A stretch of 64,000 nt of DNA from an uncultured Bacteroidota bacterium (GCA_902826215.1 CADEDY010000013.1:1-64000); one strand, 5' to 3'. Shown: positions 34,701-43,050, counted from the stretch's first letter. Notes: generated by a model not told the origin, from the sequence alone. Numbers and translations: made by a program.

Positions 34701-35070
34701 GACGCAGCATCGCCGGTGCACTTCCGAACGGATAGATGAAGAAGGTATCCGCGAGCTCGGGTGCGCGATCGGGCAAGGCCTCGTCATCCAACAAAAGCGG
34801 GCTCAGCAATTCGTTCAGCTGCTGAAAGCCGTCGTTGTTCTTCGCGATGCCGATGTACAACAGCTGCGAGCCGCGACGGAACTCAATGCCCGCGACCGGC
34901 CGCACCTCGAACCGATGTGCATCGCGCACGAAGTCCGGAATGCCCGAGGTGCAGTTGATGTCGGTGAGCGCGATGGTGCGCACGCCCAGCCGTTGCGCTT
35001 CTTCCAAGAGCGCTTCGGGTTTCATCACTCCGTACTGGAAACTGAACCAGCTGTGTGCGTTGAGTACCAT
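31723..35070 (-). CDS. dnaE: DNA polymerase III alpha subunit, short error-prone (DnaE2-like) type, with in-frame repeat insertions
   Basis: The 1115-residue protein has an N-terminal PHP domain (NAHSWFSFQYG, ALTDINCTSG), the polymerase palm with the catalytic aspartates in PPDFDIDF (Asp344, 346, 348), GRGSGANSLVAYCLG, HhH elements and a C-terminal OB-fold. It lacks the usual tau-binding tail length of replicative DnaE. The second, shorter DnaE of Bacteroidota works with a Y-family polymerase in damage tolerance, as does DnaE2 elsewhere. Three stretches not expected in the family map to repeats: residues about 518-578, about 822-845, and about 1007-1013 (the 19-bp palindrome). The frame stays intact, so the gene is probably functional. 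Confidence 0.9.
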   Translation of the reverse strand: MVLNAHSWFSFQYGVMKPEALLEEAQRLGVRTIALTDINCTSGIPDFVRDAHRFEVRPVAGIEFRRGSQLLYIGIAKNNDGFQQLNELLSPLLLDDEALPDRAPELADTFFIYPFGSAPAMLRPNERIGIAPRDLTRLPFSPWSKRTQDLVALLPVTFRHKRDHNTHRLLRTMAKNTVVSMVPPEELAAPEEVFRSEEDVHRMYQDFPQLVQHTERLLEQCSITFDSSDKTRKVFGTSEALDRERLHSDTLVGLRYRYPNAAPKVIARMHHELDVIERMNFISYFLINQDIVRFARSKGYFHVGRGSGANSLVAYCLGITDVDPIELDLYFERFISTARKKPPDFDIDFSWKDRDEVYRYVFDKYNGEGVGNIHAAQIATYTTFQWRGAIRELGKAVGLPPEEIDALSEGSHGYYARGRPSSHATSADLDKVAQAVIRYGKLLIGMPHHFGIHAGGIVITDKPVTHYTALHRPPKGFPVTQFSMLEAEDLGLHKFDLLSQRGLGHIRDAVEMVNGPKGNVECRMQNEECRTVPTKHCATGTDRSSIVAEPERESNAALASSAHSVLNSTFKILNSELRPPAVDIHDIALFKEDPAIKELIRKGNTIGCFYVESPAMRMLLKKLKVDDYLGLVAASSIIRPGVAESGMMREYLLRHNDLERRKQAPKELYDIMPETYGVMVYQEDVLRVVSQYAGLDLEEADQVRRGMNIRYRDRPEFKLVKKQFFANCSTKGYPAGQPEEVWRQIESFASFSFAKGHSASYAVESYQSLYLKAHYPLEFMVAVANNFGGFYRTEFYLHEAKRAGAVVEAPCINRSEELCSLHAPGPWLLASSQCTEQPVASSQKPKAYIVLGLGNIKSLNSEVVQLVLNERRRNGLYHDLQDLIRRVPLHVEQARILIRVGALRFTGKSKPGLLWDLTLMHRGPSNASTDGDLFVTKVEEPKLPELKHYPLADAYDELELLGFPLRDPFTLVDQVPAVGNRFPMVGRDGRLMGKLSPDNVTPGTCTVDPLGRLSVIAAKEMPAHKGQRVTMLGYMIHVKTTTTNSGSYMSFGSFIDPAGDFWDSTQFPSVAAQYPFRGRGVYILKGYVEEEFGHYSLRTQYVEKLPWKPDPRYGE
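32034..32052. repeat. 19-bp palindrome, copy 3, inside dnaE
   Basis: GTCGACCCAGTGGGTCGAC, identical to the copies at 21504 and 21547. On the coding strand it encodes VDPLGR within a loop-like stretch before the C-terminal OB-fold. Its location about 3 kb into the gene argues against an operator for dnaE. Confidence 0.9.
32537..32605. repeat. Inverted arrays of 7-bp repeats inside dnaE (GGCYNCT type)
   Basis: Four direct heptamers (GGCTTCT, GGCTACT, GGCCACT, GGCTGCT) at 32537-32564 face four inverted heptamers at 32578-32605 (AGAGGCC, AGCAGCC, AAGGGCC, AGGAGCG) across 13 bp. It encodes an Ala/Ser/Gln-rich insertion (LLASSQ...PVASSQ) at a point where related DnaE proteins have a short link. 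Confidence 0.75.
33341..33514. repeat. 174-bp element with inverted arrays of 7-bp repeats, inserted in frame in dnaE
   Basis: Five heptamers of AATTCAG type (33341-33375) and five of TTCTNCA type in inverted orientation (33480-33514) flank a unique core of about 104 bp. It adds roughly 60 residues between MVNGPKGN and AVDIHDI, two segments that normally adjoin in DnaE. The frame is preserved. Confidence 0.8.
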
Positions 35071-35133
35071 CGAACGGGGATCGACGGGTATGTCGTCGAT
35101 CTTCCGCCCAATAAGCTAACGATCAGAACCGCT

Positions 35134-36264
35134 TCATTCCAAACCCGCCCACCAACGTTCGCTGGTCGATCGGTCGGCATCCACCACGGTGCGCCCGATG
35201 CGCGGGGTCAGCAGCGGCACACCGAGTACTTCGGCTCTCTTCGTGAGCCGTTCGATGGGCTCCTTCCACGAGTGCATGCCCAAGCTGAACTTGGCCCAGT
35301 GGATCGGCATCAGCACACGGGCCTGCACATCCACGGCGGCCTGCGCGGTCTCCTCGGGCATCATATGGATGTCAGGCCAACGGCGGTCGTAGGCGCCGCA
35401 TTCCAAGAGCGCAAGATCGAACGGACCGAAGCGTTCGCCCACTTCCTTGAAGGTGGGTGAGTAGCCACTGTCGGCACCGAAGTAGATCTTCTTGCCGTTC
35501 GCCTCCATCGCCCATGCACCCCACAAGGTGCTGAAGCGGTTCGTCATGCCACGGCCCGAGAAATGCCGCGAAGGCACCAAGGTCAAATGCACGCCTTTGT
35601 GCTCCGTGCCCTCCCACCACACCTTCTCGGTGATCGCTGCCGCCGGGATGCCCCATTGCTCCAAGTGCGCACCCACACCCATGGGCGCAATGAAGGGCTT
35701 GTCCTTCAGTTGCACGATGGTCTCGTGGTCCAAGTGGTCGTAGTGGTCGTGCGAGAGCAGCACCACATCCACCATCGGAAGCATCGCCACGGTCATGTGC
35801 TGCTCGTAGTTGAAACGTTCAGGCCCTGCGAAAGAGAAAGTGGACGCGCGCTTGCCGAAGACCGGATCCACCAGAAAGGTGATGCCGCCTATCTTGATCA
35901 ACAACGAGGAGTGCCCGAACCAGCACGTGGCGAAGGAGGTGCTCGGCACGGTGTCCCACGCGGCACGGTCGAAGGGAACGGTCGGTAGGGTCTGCTTCGG
36001 TTCGCGCCCTTCTGCGCCCTTCATGAATTCCCATAGTACACCGGCCATCGTGCTCATCGGCATGTCCATGTTGGTGGCGACGGCGTTGTGCAACTTGCCC
36101 TTGTCGTAGTTCGGTAACGCTTGAATGCGCTGAAGACGATCGCCGCTCGGGTTGGAACCGATGCGCGGTGCTAGAGCGAAGTAGAGAACGAGCACTGCGA
36201 ACACGGTGAATACGAGGATCAGGGACCAAACAAAGAACATGTTCGTGATGAAAAGGGACTGCAA
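35134..36264 (-). CDS. MBL-fold metal-dependent hydrolase (NAPE-PLD/UlaG-like), membrane-anchored
   Basis: The 376-residue protein has one N-terminal membrane helix (about 10-32) and then a metallo-beta-lactamase fold. The motifs are CWFGHSSLLIKIGG, the zinc motif HDHYDHLDH, RHFSGRG, FGADSGYSPTF and IHWAKFSLG. This arrangement matches the family of N-acyl-phosphatidylethanolamine phospholipase D-like and lactonase-like hydrolases. The active domain probably faces the periplasm if the helix is a signal anchor. An alternative start is the ATG at 36240. It is divergent from the metallophosphoesterase gene with a 130-bp gap. Confidence 0.87.
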   Translation of the reverse strand: MQSLFITNMFFVWSLILVFTVFAVLVLYFALAPRIGSNPSGDRLQRIQALPNYDKGKLHNAVATNMDMPMSTMAGVLWEFMKGAEGREPKQTLPTVPFDRAAWDTVPSTSFATCWFGHSSLLIKIGGITFLVDPVFGKRASTFSFAGPERFNYEQHMTVAMLPMVDVVLLSHDHYDHLDHETIVQLKDKPFIAPMGVGAHLEQWGIPAAAITEKVWWEGTEHKGVHLTLVPSRHFSGRGMTNRFSTLWGAWAMEANGKKIYFGADSGYSPTFKEVGERFGPFDLALLECGAYDRRWPDIHMMPEETAQAAVDVQARVLMPIHWAKFSLGMHSWKEPIERLTKRAEVLGVPLLTPRIGRTVVDADRSTSERWWAGLE

Positions 36265-36394
36265 AGGTGGTCAACTCACTTGGACAGCAATGACCGGCAA
36301 CAACAATGTCCACTCGACATGTATCAAAGCGCATCGATAGTAGTGCAACGATACCGGGCCGTTGTACCTTTTCAGACATTTTCAAACAAAATCG

Positions 36395-38974
36395 ATGCAA
36401 CGGCTATCCCGCTTTTATGCGCTAATGGCAACCACAGGGCTTCTTGTCGGAGCCTCTGCAGCCGATGTTGCACTGATCCCCTTTGGATCGACATGGAAGT
36501 ACCTCGACAACGGCAGCAACCAAGGCACGGCCTGGCGTACTAACGCCTTCAACGATGCTGGCTGGAACAGTGGTCCCGCAGAGCTGGGCTATGGCGACGG
36601 AGACGAAGCCACCGTGTTGAGCTATGGTCCCAATGCCTCCTCAAAGTACTTGACCACGTACTTCCGCAAGTCCATTGCTGTGCCCAGCGTCAATGCCTAT
36701 GCAGGATTCTCCATGCGGATCAAGCGGGACGATGGCGTTGTGGTGTACCTGAATGGCACCGAAGTGTTGCGCCAGAACATCGGGCAAGGCAGCATCGCAT
36801 ACAACACACTCGCCTATCAGGCCGTAGCCACATCCGAGGAATTCCAACTTCTGCAACTCATCCTCACCCCCTCCCAGTTCATCAACGGAAACAACACCAT
36901 CGCTGTAGAGATCCACCAGAATGCGGTGAATAGTTCCGACATCAGCTTCGACCTTGAACTCATCGGCCTCGACGCACAAGCATCCTTGCACCGTGGCCCT
37001 TACCTGCACGTTGCCACGCCAACCGGCGTTACCGTAGTATGGGCAACGGATGTTCCCACGGATAGTCGCGTTCGTTTCGGTCCCGCGCCGAGCGATCTCT
37101 CCACACAGGTCGATGTGGCTCCAAGCAACTTGCACCACGAAGTGGCCATAACTGGACTTAAGCCCGCAACCCGTTACTACTATGCCATCGGCAGCAGTAC
37201 CCAAGACCTTACCATCGGGGATACGCTCACTTTCTTCGATACGCACCCCGTCCCAGGGGAAGAAGCGCCGCAACGGATCTGGGTGGTTGGCGACGCCGGC
37301 ACCGGATTCGCTTCTCAGGCCAGCGTGCGCAACTCCTTCATCAACTTCATCGCCGGCTCCGCGAAGGCCGATGCTTGGCTCATGCTCGGGGACAATGCAT
37401 ACGCGCACGGTCGAGAGAGTGAATACCAGCTTGGTATCTTCCACGATATGTATGAGGATATCCTTCGAAACACTCCCCTTTGGCCAGCACCGGGGAACCA
37501 CGATTACGGCAGTGGTGCGAACGGGAACGGGAATACCGGTCCATACTACGATCTGTTCGCATTGCCGAAGCAGGCACAAGCAGGTGGCGTGCCCTCCAAC
37601 ACAGAAGCCTATTATTCCTTCGATCTCGGTAACATCCACCTCATCGCGCTCGACAGCTACGGCGTGTCGCGCGCCGTGAACGGAGCCATGGCCAACTGGC
37701 TGCTTGCGGACCTCGCTTACGCGGAAGTGAATTCGAAATGGATCATCGCCTACTGGCACCACCCGCCATACACGAAGGGCTCGCACAACTCGGACGATGC
37801 CGCCGACAGTGGTGGACTCATGCGTGATATGCGGGAGAACATCCTTCCCATCCTTGAAGCACACGGTGTGGATCTCGTCCTCAGTGGACACAGCCATTCC
37901 TACGAGCGTTCATTTCTCATAGACGGGCACTATGGCCTTTCGCCCTCTTTCAACAGCGGCACCATGGGGCTGGACATGACCAGTGGACGTGCCAACGGAA
38001 CAGGCGCTTACACCAAGCCTGCGGTCCCTTCCGCGCACAGTGGAACAGTATATACAGTGTGTGGTGTAAGTGGAAAAAAGGATGCCACCGGAACTTTGGA
38101 TCACCCAGCTATGTACTTGAGCACATACGACCACTATGGATCCATGGTATTGGATGTGCAGGGTGATCAATTGCACGCTCTGTTCTTGAACGATGCCGGA
38201 ACGGTGGTGGACCAATTCGACCTGACGAAACCGGCAAGCACTGTCAAATTAGTGATCAAGGTGTTGTTGCAAGGACCGTATGCAACCGATACCGGACTCA
38301 TGCGGGACGACCTGCGAACCGCTGGCCTCATCCCGCTCCTGCAGCCCTTCAACGGCCTCTTCCCTCTCTTTGGCGGTGGCGGGGAGTCCATCGAACCGTC
38401 CGTTCTATTGACCAATGGGAGTGCAGCCATCGTGGATTGGATCCTAGTTGAATTGCGCTCAAGGACCGATCCGAGCAACGTAGTGGCAACACGAGCGGCG
38501 CTTGTGCGACGCGACGGTCTTGTCGTGGATGTGGATGGCACCTCGCCCGTGGCATTCGGCGTTCCCGTCGGCCCGTACCATGTCGCGGTCCGACATCGGA
38601 ATCATCTCGGTGTCATGACCGCCACGCCCACGCTTATCAACCGTGCGACACCACTGTTGGATCTCACCTCCCCTGCCACTCCAACTTGGGGCACAAACGC
38701 ACAGTACAACAACAACGGAACCCAACTTCTGTGGGGCGGTGACGTGCTTCGCGATGGTGCGGTCATTTACACAGGAACGGACAACGACCGCGATCCGATC
38801 CTCAGCGCCATCGGTGGGGTGGTGCCCACCCAAACAGTAACAGGTTACCGCACTACGGATGTCGACCTGAATGGCGTGACCTTGTACACCGGTGAAGCCA
38901 ATGATCGTGATCGCCTACTCTTCACGATCGGGGGGACGGTCCCGACCAACATCCGCTTCGAACAGATCCCATGA
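36395..38974 (+). CDS. Secreted metallophosphoesterase (purple acid phosphatase-like)
   Basis: From the ATG at 36395 the product is 859 residues with a signal peptide (to about 24). A beta-sandwich domain (residues about 25-195) precedes a fibronectin-like domain (VTVVWATDVPTDSRVRFGP) and the calcineurin-like catalytic domain. That domain has the metal motifs GDAG, GDNAYAHG, GNHDY, WHHPPY and GHSHSYERS. The C-terminal 230 residues lack a recognisable T9SS sorting domain but contain paired YTG-DNDRD/EANDRD-LxxIGG-VPT repeats seen in other Bacteroidota surface proteins. The in-frame TTG at 36362 would be before the signal peptide and is rejected. Confidence 0.88.
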   Translation: MQRLSRFYALMATTGLLVGASAADVALIPFGSTWKYLDNGSNQGTAWRTNAFNDAGWNSGPAELGYGDGDEATVLSYGPNASSKYLTTYFRKSIAVPSVNAYAGFSMRIKRDDGVVVYLNGTEVLRQNIGQGSIAYNTLAYQAVATSEEFQLLQLILTPSQFINGNNTIAVEIHQNAVNSSDISFDLELIGLDAQASLHRGPYLHVATPTGVTVVWATDVPTDSRVRFGPAPSDLSTQVDVAPSNLHHEVAITGLKPATRYYYAIGSSTQDLTIGDTLTFFDTHPVPGEEAPQRIWVVGDAGTGFASQASVRNSFINFIAGSAKADAWLMLGDNAYAHGRESEYQLGIFHDMYEDILRNTPLWPAPGNHDYGSGANGNGNTGPYYDLFALPKQAQAGGVPSNTEAYYSFDLGNIHLIALDSYGVSRAVNGAMANWLLADLAYAEVNSKWIIAYWHHPPYTKGSHNSDDAADSGGLMRDMRENILPILEAHGVDLVLSGHSHSYERSFLIDGHYGLSPSFNSGTMGLDMTSGRANGTGAYTKPAVPSAHSGTVYTVCGVSGKKDATGTLDHPAMYLSTYDHYGSMVLDVQGDQLHALFLNDAGTVVDQFDLTKPASTVKLVIKVLLQGPYATDTGLMRDDLRTAGLIPLLQPFNGLFPLFGGGGESIEPSVLLTNGSAAIVDWILVELRSRTDPSNVVATRAALVRRDGLVVDVDGTSPVAFGVPVGPYHVAVRHRNHLGVMTATPTLINRATPLLDLTSPATPTWGTNAQYNNNGTQLLWGGDVLRDGAVIYTGTDNDRDPILSAIGGVVPTQTVTGYRTTDVDLNGVTLYTGEANDRDRLLFTIGGTVPTNIRFEQIP

Positions 38975-38985
38975 AACGCGAGAAA

Positions 38986-39015
38986 GCCGCACGGACGCCT
39001 AACGGTCCATGCGGC
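38986..39015 (-). terminator. Terminator of the gene at 39054
   Basis: GCCGCA (38986-38991) pairs with TGCGGC (39010-39015), with an inner GGAC/GTCC stem. On the minus strand it is followed by TTTCTC, so it fits the end of the minus-strand gene rather than the phosphoesterase. Confidence 0.6.
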
Positions 39016-39053
39016 CTCCAACGCAGGGCGCACCACTAACGCCCAACGGACGA

Positions 39054-40421
39054 TCAATTCCGATACTTCACCGCGCCTTGCTCCAGCAGGTGTTCGATGT
39101 CGTTGTTAACGCTGAGGATGAGCAACGAGGTGGCCGTGCAGAACACCGGGCTGGTGATGCAATGGTGACCGTTCCAGCTGCCATCCTGGTTCTGGATGTC
39201 CACGAGCTTGCCGGTGGTCTGGCCGTACCAGTTCTTCCAGCTGTTGTCCTTCGCGATCACCAACGATTCGCCTGTCTGCAGGAAGCTGAGGAACTCCTCG
39301 CCGCCGTTGTTGCCGAAGCCACTGGTCACGCGTTCATCCTGCGCCTGTTGCTTGGCCGCTTCATACACTTGGTAGGCGGTGTTCAATTTCTCGGCCTTGT
39401 CCTTCGAAACACCTGCTTTCTCCAAGGTCGCCACGTTCATCGGCGCGTTCTCCGCGACCTTCCCTTCCTTCTTCGCTTGCACCACGATCTCGTTGAGTTC
39501 GCGTGCTTCCACCGCGCTGTTGCGCGTGCTACCGCTGACCGCGTAGAGTGTAACACCGGCAGCGCGCTCTGTAGCAACACTGCCCGAGCTCACATCGAAG
39601 TTGGCCTTCTGGTAGTTGCGTGCCAGATCCAGTGCTTCATCGTCCACTTCGGCACCTTGGTTCTTCGCGCTCTCAAGCGCGCTGGCCGCGAAACTGCTCT
39701 GAAGCACACCCGCCCAGCCATCGCCTTGCACGCTGCCATCGGCCTGTTGCGAACGTTGGATCATGCTCACACAGGTGTTCAGTGCGCGCTTGCTTCGCAG
39801 GTACATGCCGTGTCCCTCGCCGATCTTGGCCATCAGGTTGCTGAGGAATTGCGCCGTGAGTGCCACGTCGATGTTCGCGCCCAGCTTCGATTGGATCTGC
39901 GTGCCTTGCAGTTGCGTCACGTTCACCGCACCCTTGGGCGACTGCTCCACTTGTACCAAGAGGTACTCGGCGGCCTTCTTCAGTTGTTGGGCGTAGTTGC
40001 CCTTATCCAAAGTGCTGCCCATGCGCAACAAGGCCATGCCCACCATCGCTGTGGTGGCCGGGTCGGTGCTTACCGCATGCGGATCGATGATGTCCTGCCG
40101 GGCGTGGGTGCCCGATCCGAAGCCACCATCGTTGGCCTGTGCCTTCACCAACCAATCGAGGCCGCGCTGCTCGGCGCGTACCACATTCTGCGGTGTCACC
40201 AACGCGAAGGAGGGGTCAAGGCCTTCACCTTCGTACACGGTCTTGAAGACGCAGCCCTTCGGTTCGGGCTTCGCATCTGCGATCATCAAGTCAGGGTCCG
40301 CAGCGGGCACATGGCAAAGTGGTGCTTCGGCCGTGTTGTCGGCCTGGCGGAAGGATACCAGCACGATGATCGCGCTGGTCGCAACGAGTAAAGCGGCGGG
40401 GATGTACAAGGTCCTTTTCAT
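39054..40421 (-). CDS. Terpenoid cyclase/prenyltransferase-fold (alpha-toroid) repeat protein
   Basis: The 455-residue protein has an N-terminal signal anchor (about 6-25) and helical repeats resembling squalene-cyclase-type alpha/alpha toroids. The repeats include GLDWLVKAQANDGGFGSGTH, IQRSQQADGSVQGDGW and IQNQDGSWNGHHC. It also has a long charged helical insert in the middle. The catalytic DxDD-type cyclase motif is not evident, so it may be a non-enzymatic relative, as in prenyltransferase-fold proteins of the periplasm. No partner gene is obvious. Upstream lies a 344-bp intergenic stretch. Confidence 0.7.
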   Translation of the reverse strand: MKRTLYIPAALLVATSAIIVLVSFRQADNTAEAPLCHVPAADPDLMIADAKPEPKGCVFKTVYEGEGLDPSFALVTPQNVVRAEQRGLDWLVKAQANDGGFGSGTHARQDIIDPHAVSTDPATTAMVGMALLRMGSTLDKGNYAQQLKKAAEYLLVQVEQSPKGAVNVTQLQGTQIQSKLGANIDVALTAQFLSNLMAKIGEGHGMYLRSKRALNTCVSMIQRSQQADGSVQGDGWAGVLQSSFAASALESAKNQGAEVDDEALDLARNYQKANFDVSSGSVATERAAGVTLYAVSGSTRNSAVEARELNEIVVQAKKEGKVAENAPMNVATLEKAGVSKDKAEKLNTAYQVYEAAKQQAQDERVTSGFGNNGGEEFLSFLQTGESLVIAKDNSWKNWYGQTTGKLVDIQNQDGSWNGHHCITSPVFCTATSLLILSVNNDIEHLLEQGAVKYRN

Positions 40422-40765
40422 GGTCGTGGATCTAAGGGTTTCTAGTAGGTGATGCGGATCGGATCCGAATTACACAATGCGGTACACGCCATTGGGGAAC
40501 AGGTTCGATCGTACCGGTGGAATGAGCAACGGGCTCGTCCATTCGGTGAGCGCACGCGTGATCGATCGCGCCACACGGATCGTGGATGGAACTGCATGGG
40601 ATTGCACAGTACGGGGTGATGCTTCCTCACCTCCAGAACGCGCCTTCGCAACCGTGTGAAAGGACCAGCCCTAGAAAGACAAGGGCTCCACGTCGAACGA
40701 CCCAGTACCGTTCAACGTGGTACAGGGTATGCCTTGTATTCAACGAACCTCAAAAACAAACATCA
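40422..40765. other. 344-bp divergent intergenic region
   Basis: No convincing gene; a 60-codon frame at 40477 has no recognisable features. It holds an imperfect inverted repeat near its right end. Confidence 0.5.
40688..40720. promoter_or_regulatory. 12-bp imperfect inverted repeat upstream of the YtxH gene
   Basis: CCACGTCGAACG (40688-40699) pairs with CGTTCAACGTGG (40709-40720) with one mismatch around a 9-nt loop, ending 45 bp before the ATG at 40766. It could be a stress-regulator operator or a leader hairpin. Confidence 0.5.
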
Positions 40766-41059
40766 ATGTCAACCAAGACCGCACTTATCGCACTGGCTGC
40801 TGGAGCAGCACTCGGTGCCATCTCAGGTATCCTTCTCGCACCTGCATCAGGCAAGGACACCCGCAAGAAGATCATGAAGAAAGGAGAAGAACTCCGTGAT
40901 CAGCTCGCGGATCTCGTGGACCAAGGCAAGGACCTCGTGGACGAAGCCAAAGGACAAGCGAAGAGCGCTGCAGCACAAGCCAGCAGTAAAGCGCAAGAAG
41001 CGGCCGATAAGGCCAAGAGCGCATACAGCAACGGCAAGACCGCCGCGCAGAACGCCTGA
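40766..41059 (+). CDS. YtxH domain-containing membrane protein
   Basis: The 97-residue protein has one N-terminal glycine/alanine-rich helix (LIALAAGAALGAISGILLAP) followed by SGKDTRKKI and a long amphipathic Lys/Ala/Glu-rich helix, the typical YtxH layout. Such proteins are general-stress or stationary-phase membrane proteins in many bacteria. It is the first gene of a three-gene run with an Act_Holin-X-type protein. The long upstream in-frame extension (from 40586) has no coding character. Confidence 0.85.
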   Translation: MSTKTALIALAAGAALGAISGILLAPASGKDTRKKIMKKGEELRDQLADLVDQGKDLVDEAKGQAKSAAAQASSKAQEAADKAKSAYSNGKTAAQNA

Positions 41060-41067
41060 TCGCTGTG

Positions 41068-41463
41068 ATGGAGCCCAACGGGACCGAACAGGACATTCCG
41101 GTAATTGATCCCCGGAGCATCACCGATCTGGGTGAGTTCATGGATTCGTTCATGGGCACCACCAAAACCTTGATCAGGGCCGAGCGCGAACACATCACCT
41201 TCCTCGTCACCAAGCGCACTTCGGAAGCGGCGCGCAAGGTGACGGGGTCGTTGGCGGCCTTCGTGCTCTATGGCGTGGCCGTGCTTCTCGTCTCTTTCGG
41301 TGGAGCCATTTGGGTAGGCCGTGAATTGGACAATGTGGTGCTTGGCTTCGGCATCGTCGCTGTGGGCTATGTCATCGCCGGGGTCTTCTTCGGTATCTTC
41401 TGGAAAGGCTCCCTCGGTGAGCGTTTCGTCACCAACGTCATGAACAGTTTCCATGGACATTGA
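41068..41463 (+). CDS. Phage-holin superfamily III / YqjE-like membrane protein
   Basis: The 131-residue protein has a cytoplasmic N-terminal part with an amphipathic helix and two transmembrane helices (about 63-86 and 92-112), matching the Act_Holin-X (DUF1469/YqjE) family. The annotation as a holin is historical; YqjE-type proteins are linked to envelope stress. It starts 8 bp after the YtxH stop and overlaps the next gene by 11 bp, so the three are likely an operon. A GTG at 41065 is an alternative start. Confidence 0.8.
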   Translation: MEPNGTEQDIPVIDPRSITDLGEFMDSFMGTTKTLIRAEREHITFLVTKRTSEAARKVTGSLAAFVLYGVAVLLVSFGGAIWVGRELDNVVLGFGIVAVGYVIAGVFFGIFWKGSLGERFVTNVMNSFHGH

Positions 41464-41881
41464 AACACCCTTCGCCAACTACGCCGAGCTGGAAACGCAC
41501 GGTGTGAAACTGCGTCTTCGCAGCGAAAAGGCTGCCCTGCGCTTCGGTATCCACTGCCACGCACTGGCCCATAAGGAGGTGCGCGCCGTGCTTCTGAAGG
41601 ATGCTGTCGAAGACGCGATCCACGGGATCAAACCCTTGCATGTGGCAGCCGATCTCGTCACCAGCGGTGGTGTTGCTTCCCAAGTGGTCATGGGACTCTT
41701 GACCCGCACAGGCGGCGTCGAACGGCGTATGCTCTCTTCCGTGGCGGCTCTTGTGCTGCCGAACCTCTTGTCCGAATTGCCTTGGAGCAACTGGCTGGGC
41801 AAGTTGAGCTCCGCCTTGCATACCAAGGAACCTGTTTCGAACGACAACGGTATGCATGTGATGCACGACAAGCACGCTTGA
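41453..41881 (+). CDS. Hypothetical protein, third gene of the YtxH operon
   Basis: The 142-residue product starts inside the previous gene (11-bp overlap). It has an N-terminal soluble region, a moderately hydrophobic stretch (GGVERRMLSSVAALVLPNLLSEL) and a polar C-terminus. I do not recognise it. Position suggests a role parallel to YqjK in the enterobacterial yqjDEK set, though no sequence similarity is claimed. Confidence 0.7.
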   Translation: MDIETPFANYAELETHGVKLRLRSEKAALRFGIHCHALAHKEVRAVLLKDAVEDAIHGIKPLHVAADLVTSGGVASQVVMGLLTRTGGVERRMLSSVAALVLPNLLSELPWSNWLGKLSSALHTKEPVSNDNGMHVMHDKHA

Positions 41882-41925
41882 GCTTCGCTTGCTCCTCCTC
41901 TATTCCTCGCGCAGTACCTTGCAGG

Positions 41926-42945
41926 ATGCGCTATCTACTTCTCGTGCTATCCGGCTTCGTGCTGGGGAACGCCTCGGCTCAACGGATCCTGCACTTCACC
42001 AAGACCTCCGGCTTCGACCACAACACACGTGTGGTCTCCTTTGCTATGCTCCTAAGCATCGCCGATGAACTCGGTGCGACCGTGGATGATGATGCTACGG
42101 GAGACACCTTCACCAGCTTGATCGATCTGCTCGCGTACGACGTCGTCGTGTTCTCCAACACCTCCGGTGCCGACCTCCTCGATCCGCAACAACGCGCCAA
42201 CTTCGAACAGTACATCGCCAACGGTGGGCATCTGCTCGGGATGCACGCCGCCAGCGATACGTACCGCCACAGCACCGCCAACGGCAGCAGCACCGGCGTG
42301 TGGGACTACTACGCCGAACTGATCGGGGCCAGCGTTCAGGAGAACCCGAACCATGTGAATGGCACACCGTCGTACAGCATGCAGCACACCGGCGAGCACG
42401 CGTCCACCGCCAACCTGCCCGACCCGTGGGTGAAGAACGAGGAATACTACTACTGGGAAGGCGGCTACTACGGCCCCGACAATGCTGTTGTGCTCGAAGT
42501 GGAAGAGACGGTCGGACCCAACGGCCAAGTGAACAGCTACGACGCAGCGCGCCCTATGAGCTGGTACCGCGAATTACCCTCCAACAGCAAGGTGTTCTAT
42601 ACGGCACTCGGCCATGCCCAAAGCAACTTCACCAACGATGCCAACTTCCGCACGCACATCGCCGATGCCTTGGCGTGGATGCTCGACGTTACCACAGGCA
42701 TGCGGGAGCCGGACGAGAATCGTGCGTTCGTCTTTCCGAACCCAGCGCATGAAACCCTGACCGTCCACTCCGCCCAGACTGGAGCGGGCTCCTTACTTGC
42801 CCTGACGGATGGTTCCGGGCGCACGATCCATCGCCAGCGTGTGGCTGCATTCCCCTTTGTCATGGATGTGCATGCGTTCCCGCCCGGACCTTACGTGATC
42901 TCCATCAACGGCCTGCCCCTAACACGTGTCATGATCATGCATTAG
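41926..42945 (+). CDS. Secreted ThuA-domain protein with type A T9SS sorting domain
   Basis: From the ATG at 41926 the 339-residue product has a signal peptide (to about 19, GNASAQ) and a ThuA-like class I glutamine-amidotransferase-type fold. The motifs are ILHFTKTSGFDHNT, YDVVVFSNTSGADLLDP, GGHLLGMHAASDTY, PMSWYRELPSNSKVFYTALGH. ThuA proteins are linked to sugar metabolism but lack a proven reaction in most cases. The last 70 residues form a type A sorting domain (VFPNPAHETLTVHSAQ, GPYVISINGLPL), so it is exported. The preceding 44-bp gap contains no clear promoter. Confidence 0.87.
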   Translation: MRYLLLVLSGFVLGNASAQRILHFTKTSGFDHNTRVVSFAMLLSIADELGATVDDDATGDTFTSLIDLLAYDVVVFSNTSGADLLDPQQRANFEQYIANGGHLLGMHAASDTYRHSTANGSSTGVWDYYAELIGASVQENPNHVNGTPSYSMQHTGEHASTANLPDPWVKNEEYYYWEGGYYGPDNAVVLEVEETVGPNGQVNSYDAARPMSWYRELPSNSKVFYTALGHAQSNFTNDANFRTHIADALAWMLDVTTGMREPDENRAFVFPNPAHETLTVHSAQTGAGSLLALTDGSGRTIHRQRVAAFPFVMDVHAFPPGPYVISINGLPLTRVMIMH

Positions 42946-43050
42946 GAACCACACCGCTACATTCGCTTCGCTCCGACCAACCTTCCACACACTTTCGCCC
43001 TTCGGACCGATCGTTCGGTTCCAAGGCGAATGCCATCTTCAATTCGAACC

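Noticed and set aside
33916-35460. 514-residue plus-strand frame opposite dnaE
   Set aside because: No domain signal; it overlaps the PHP and palm region of dnaE, which carries clear catalytic motifs.
40477-40659. 60-residue frame in the YtxH upstream region
   Set aside because: No hydrophobic, catalytic or family motif and no promoter box at the usual distance.
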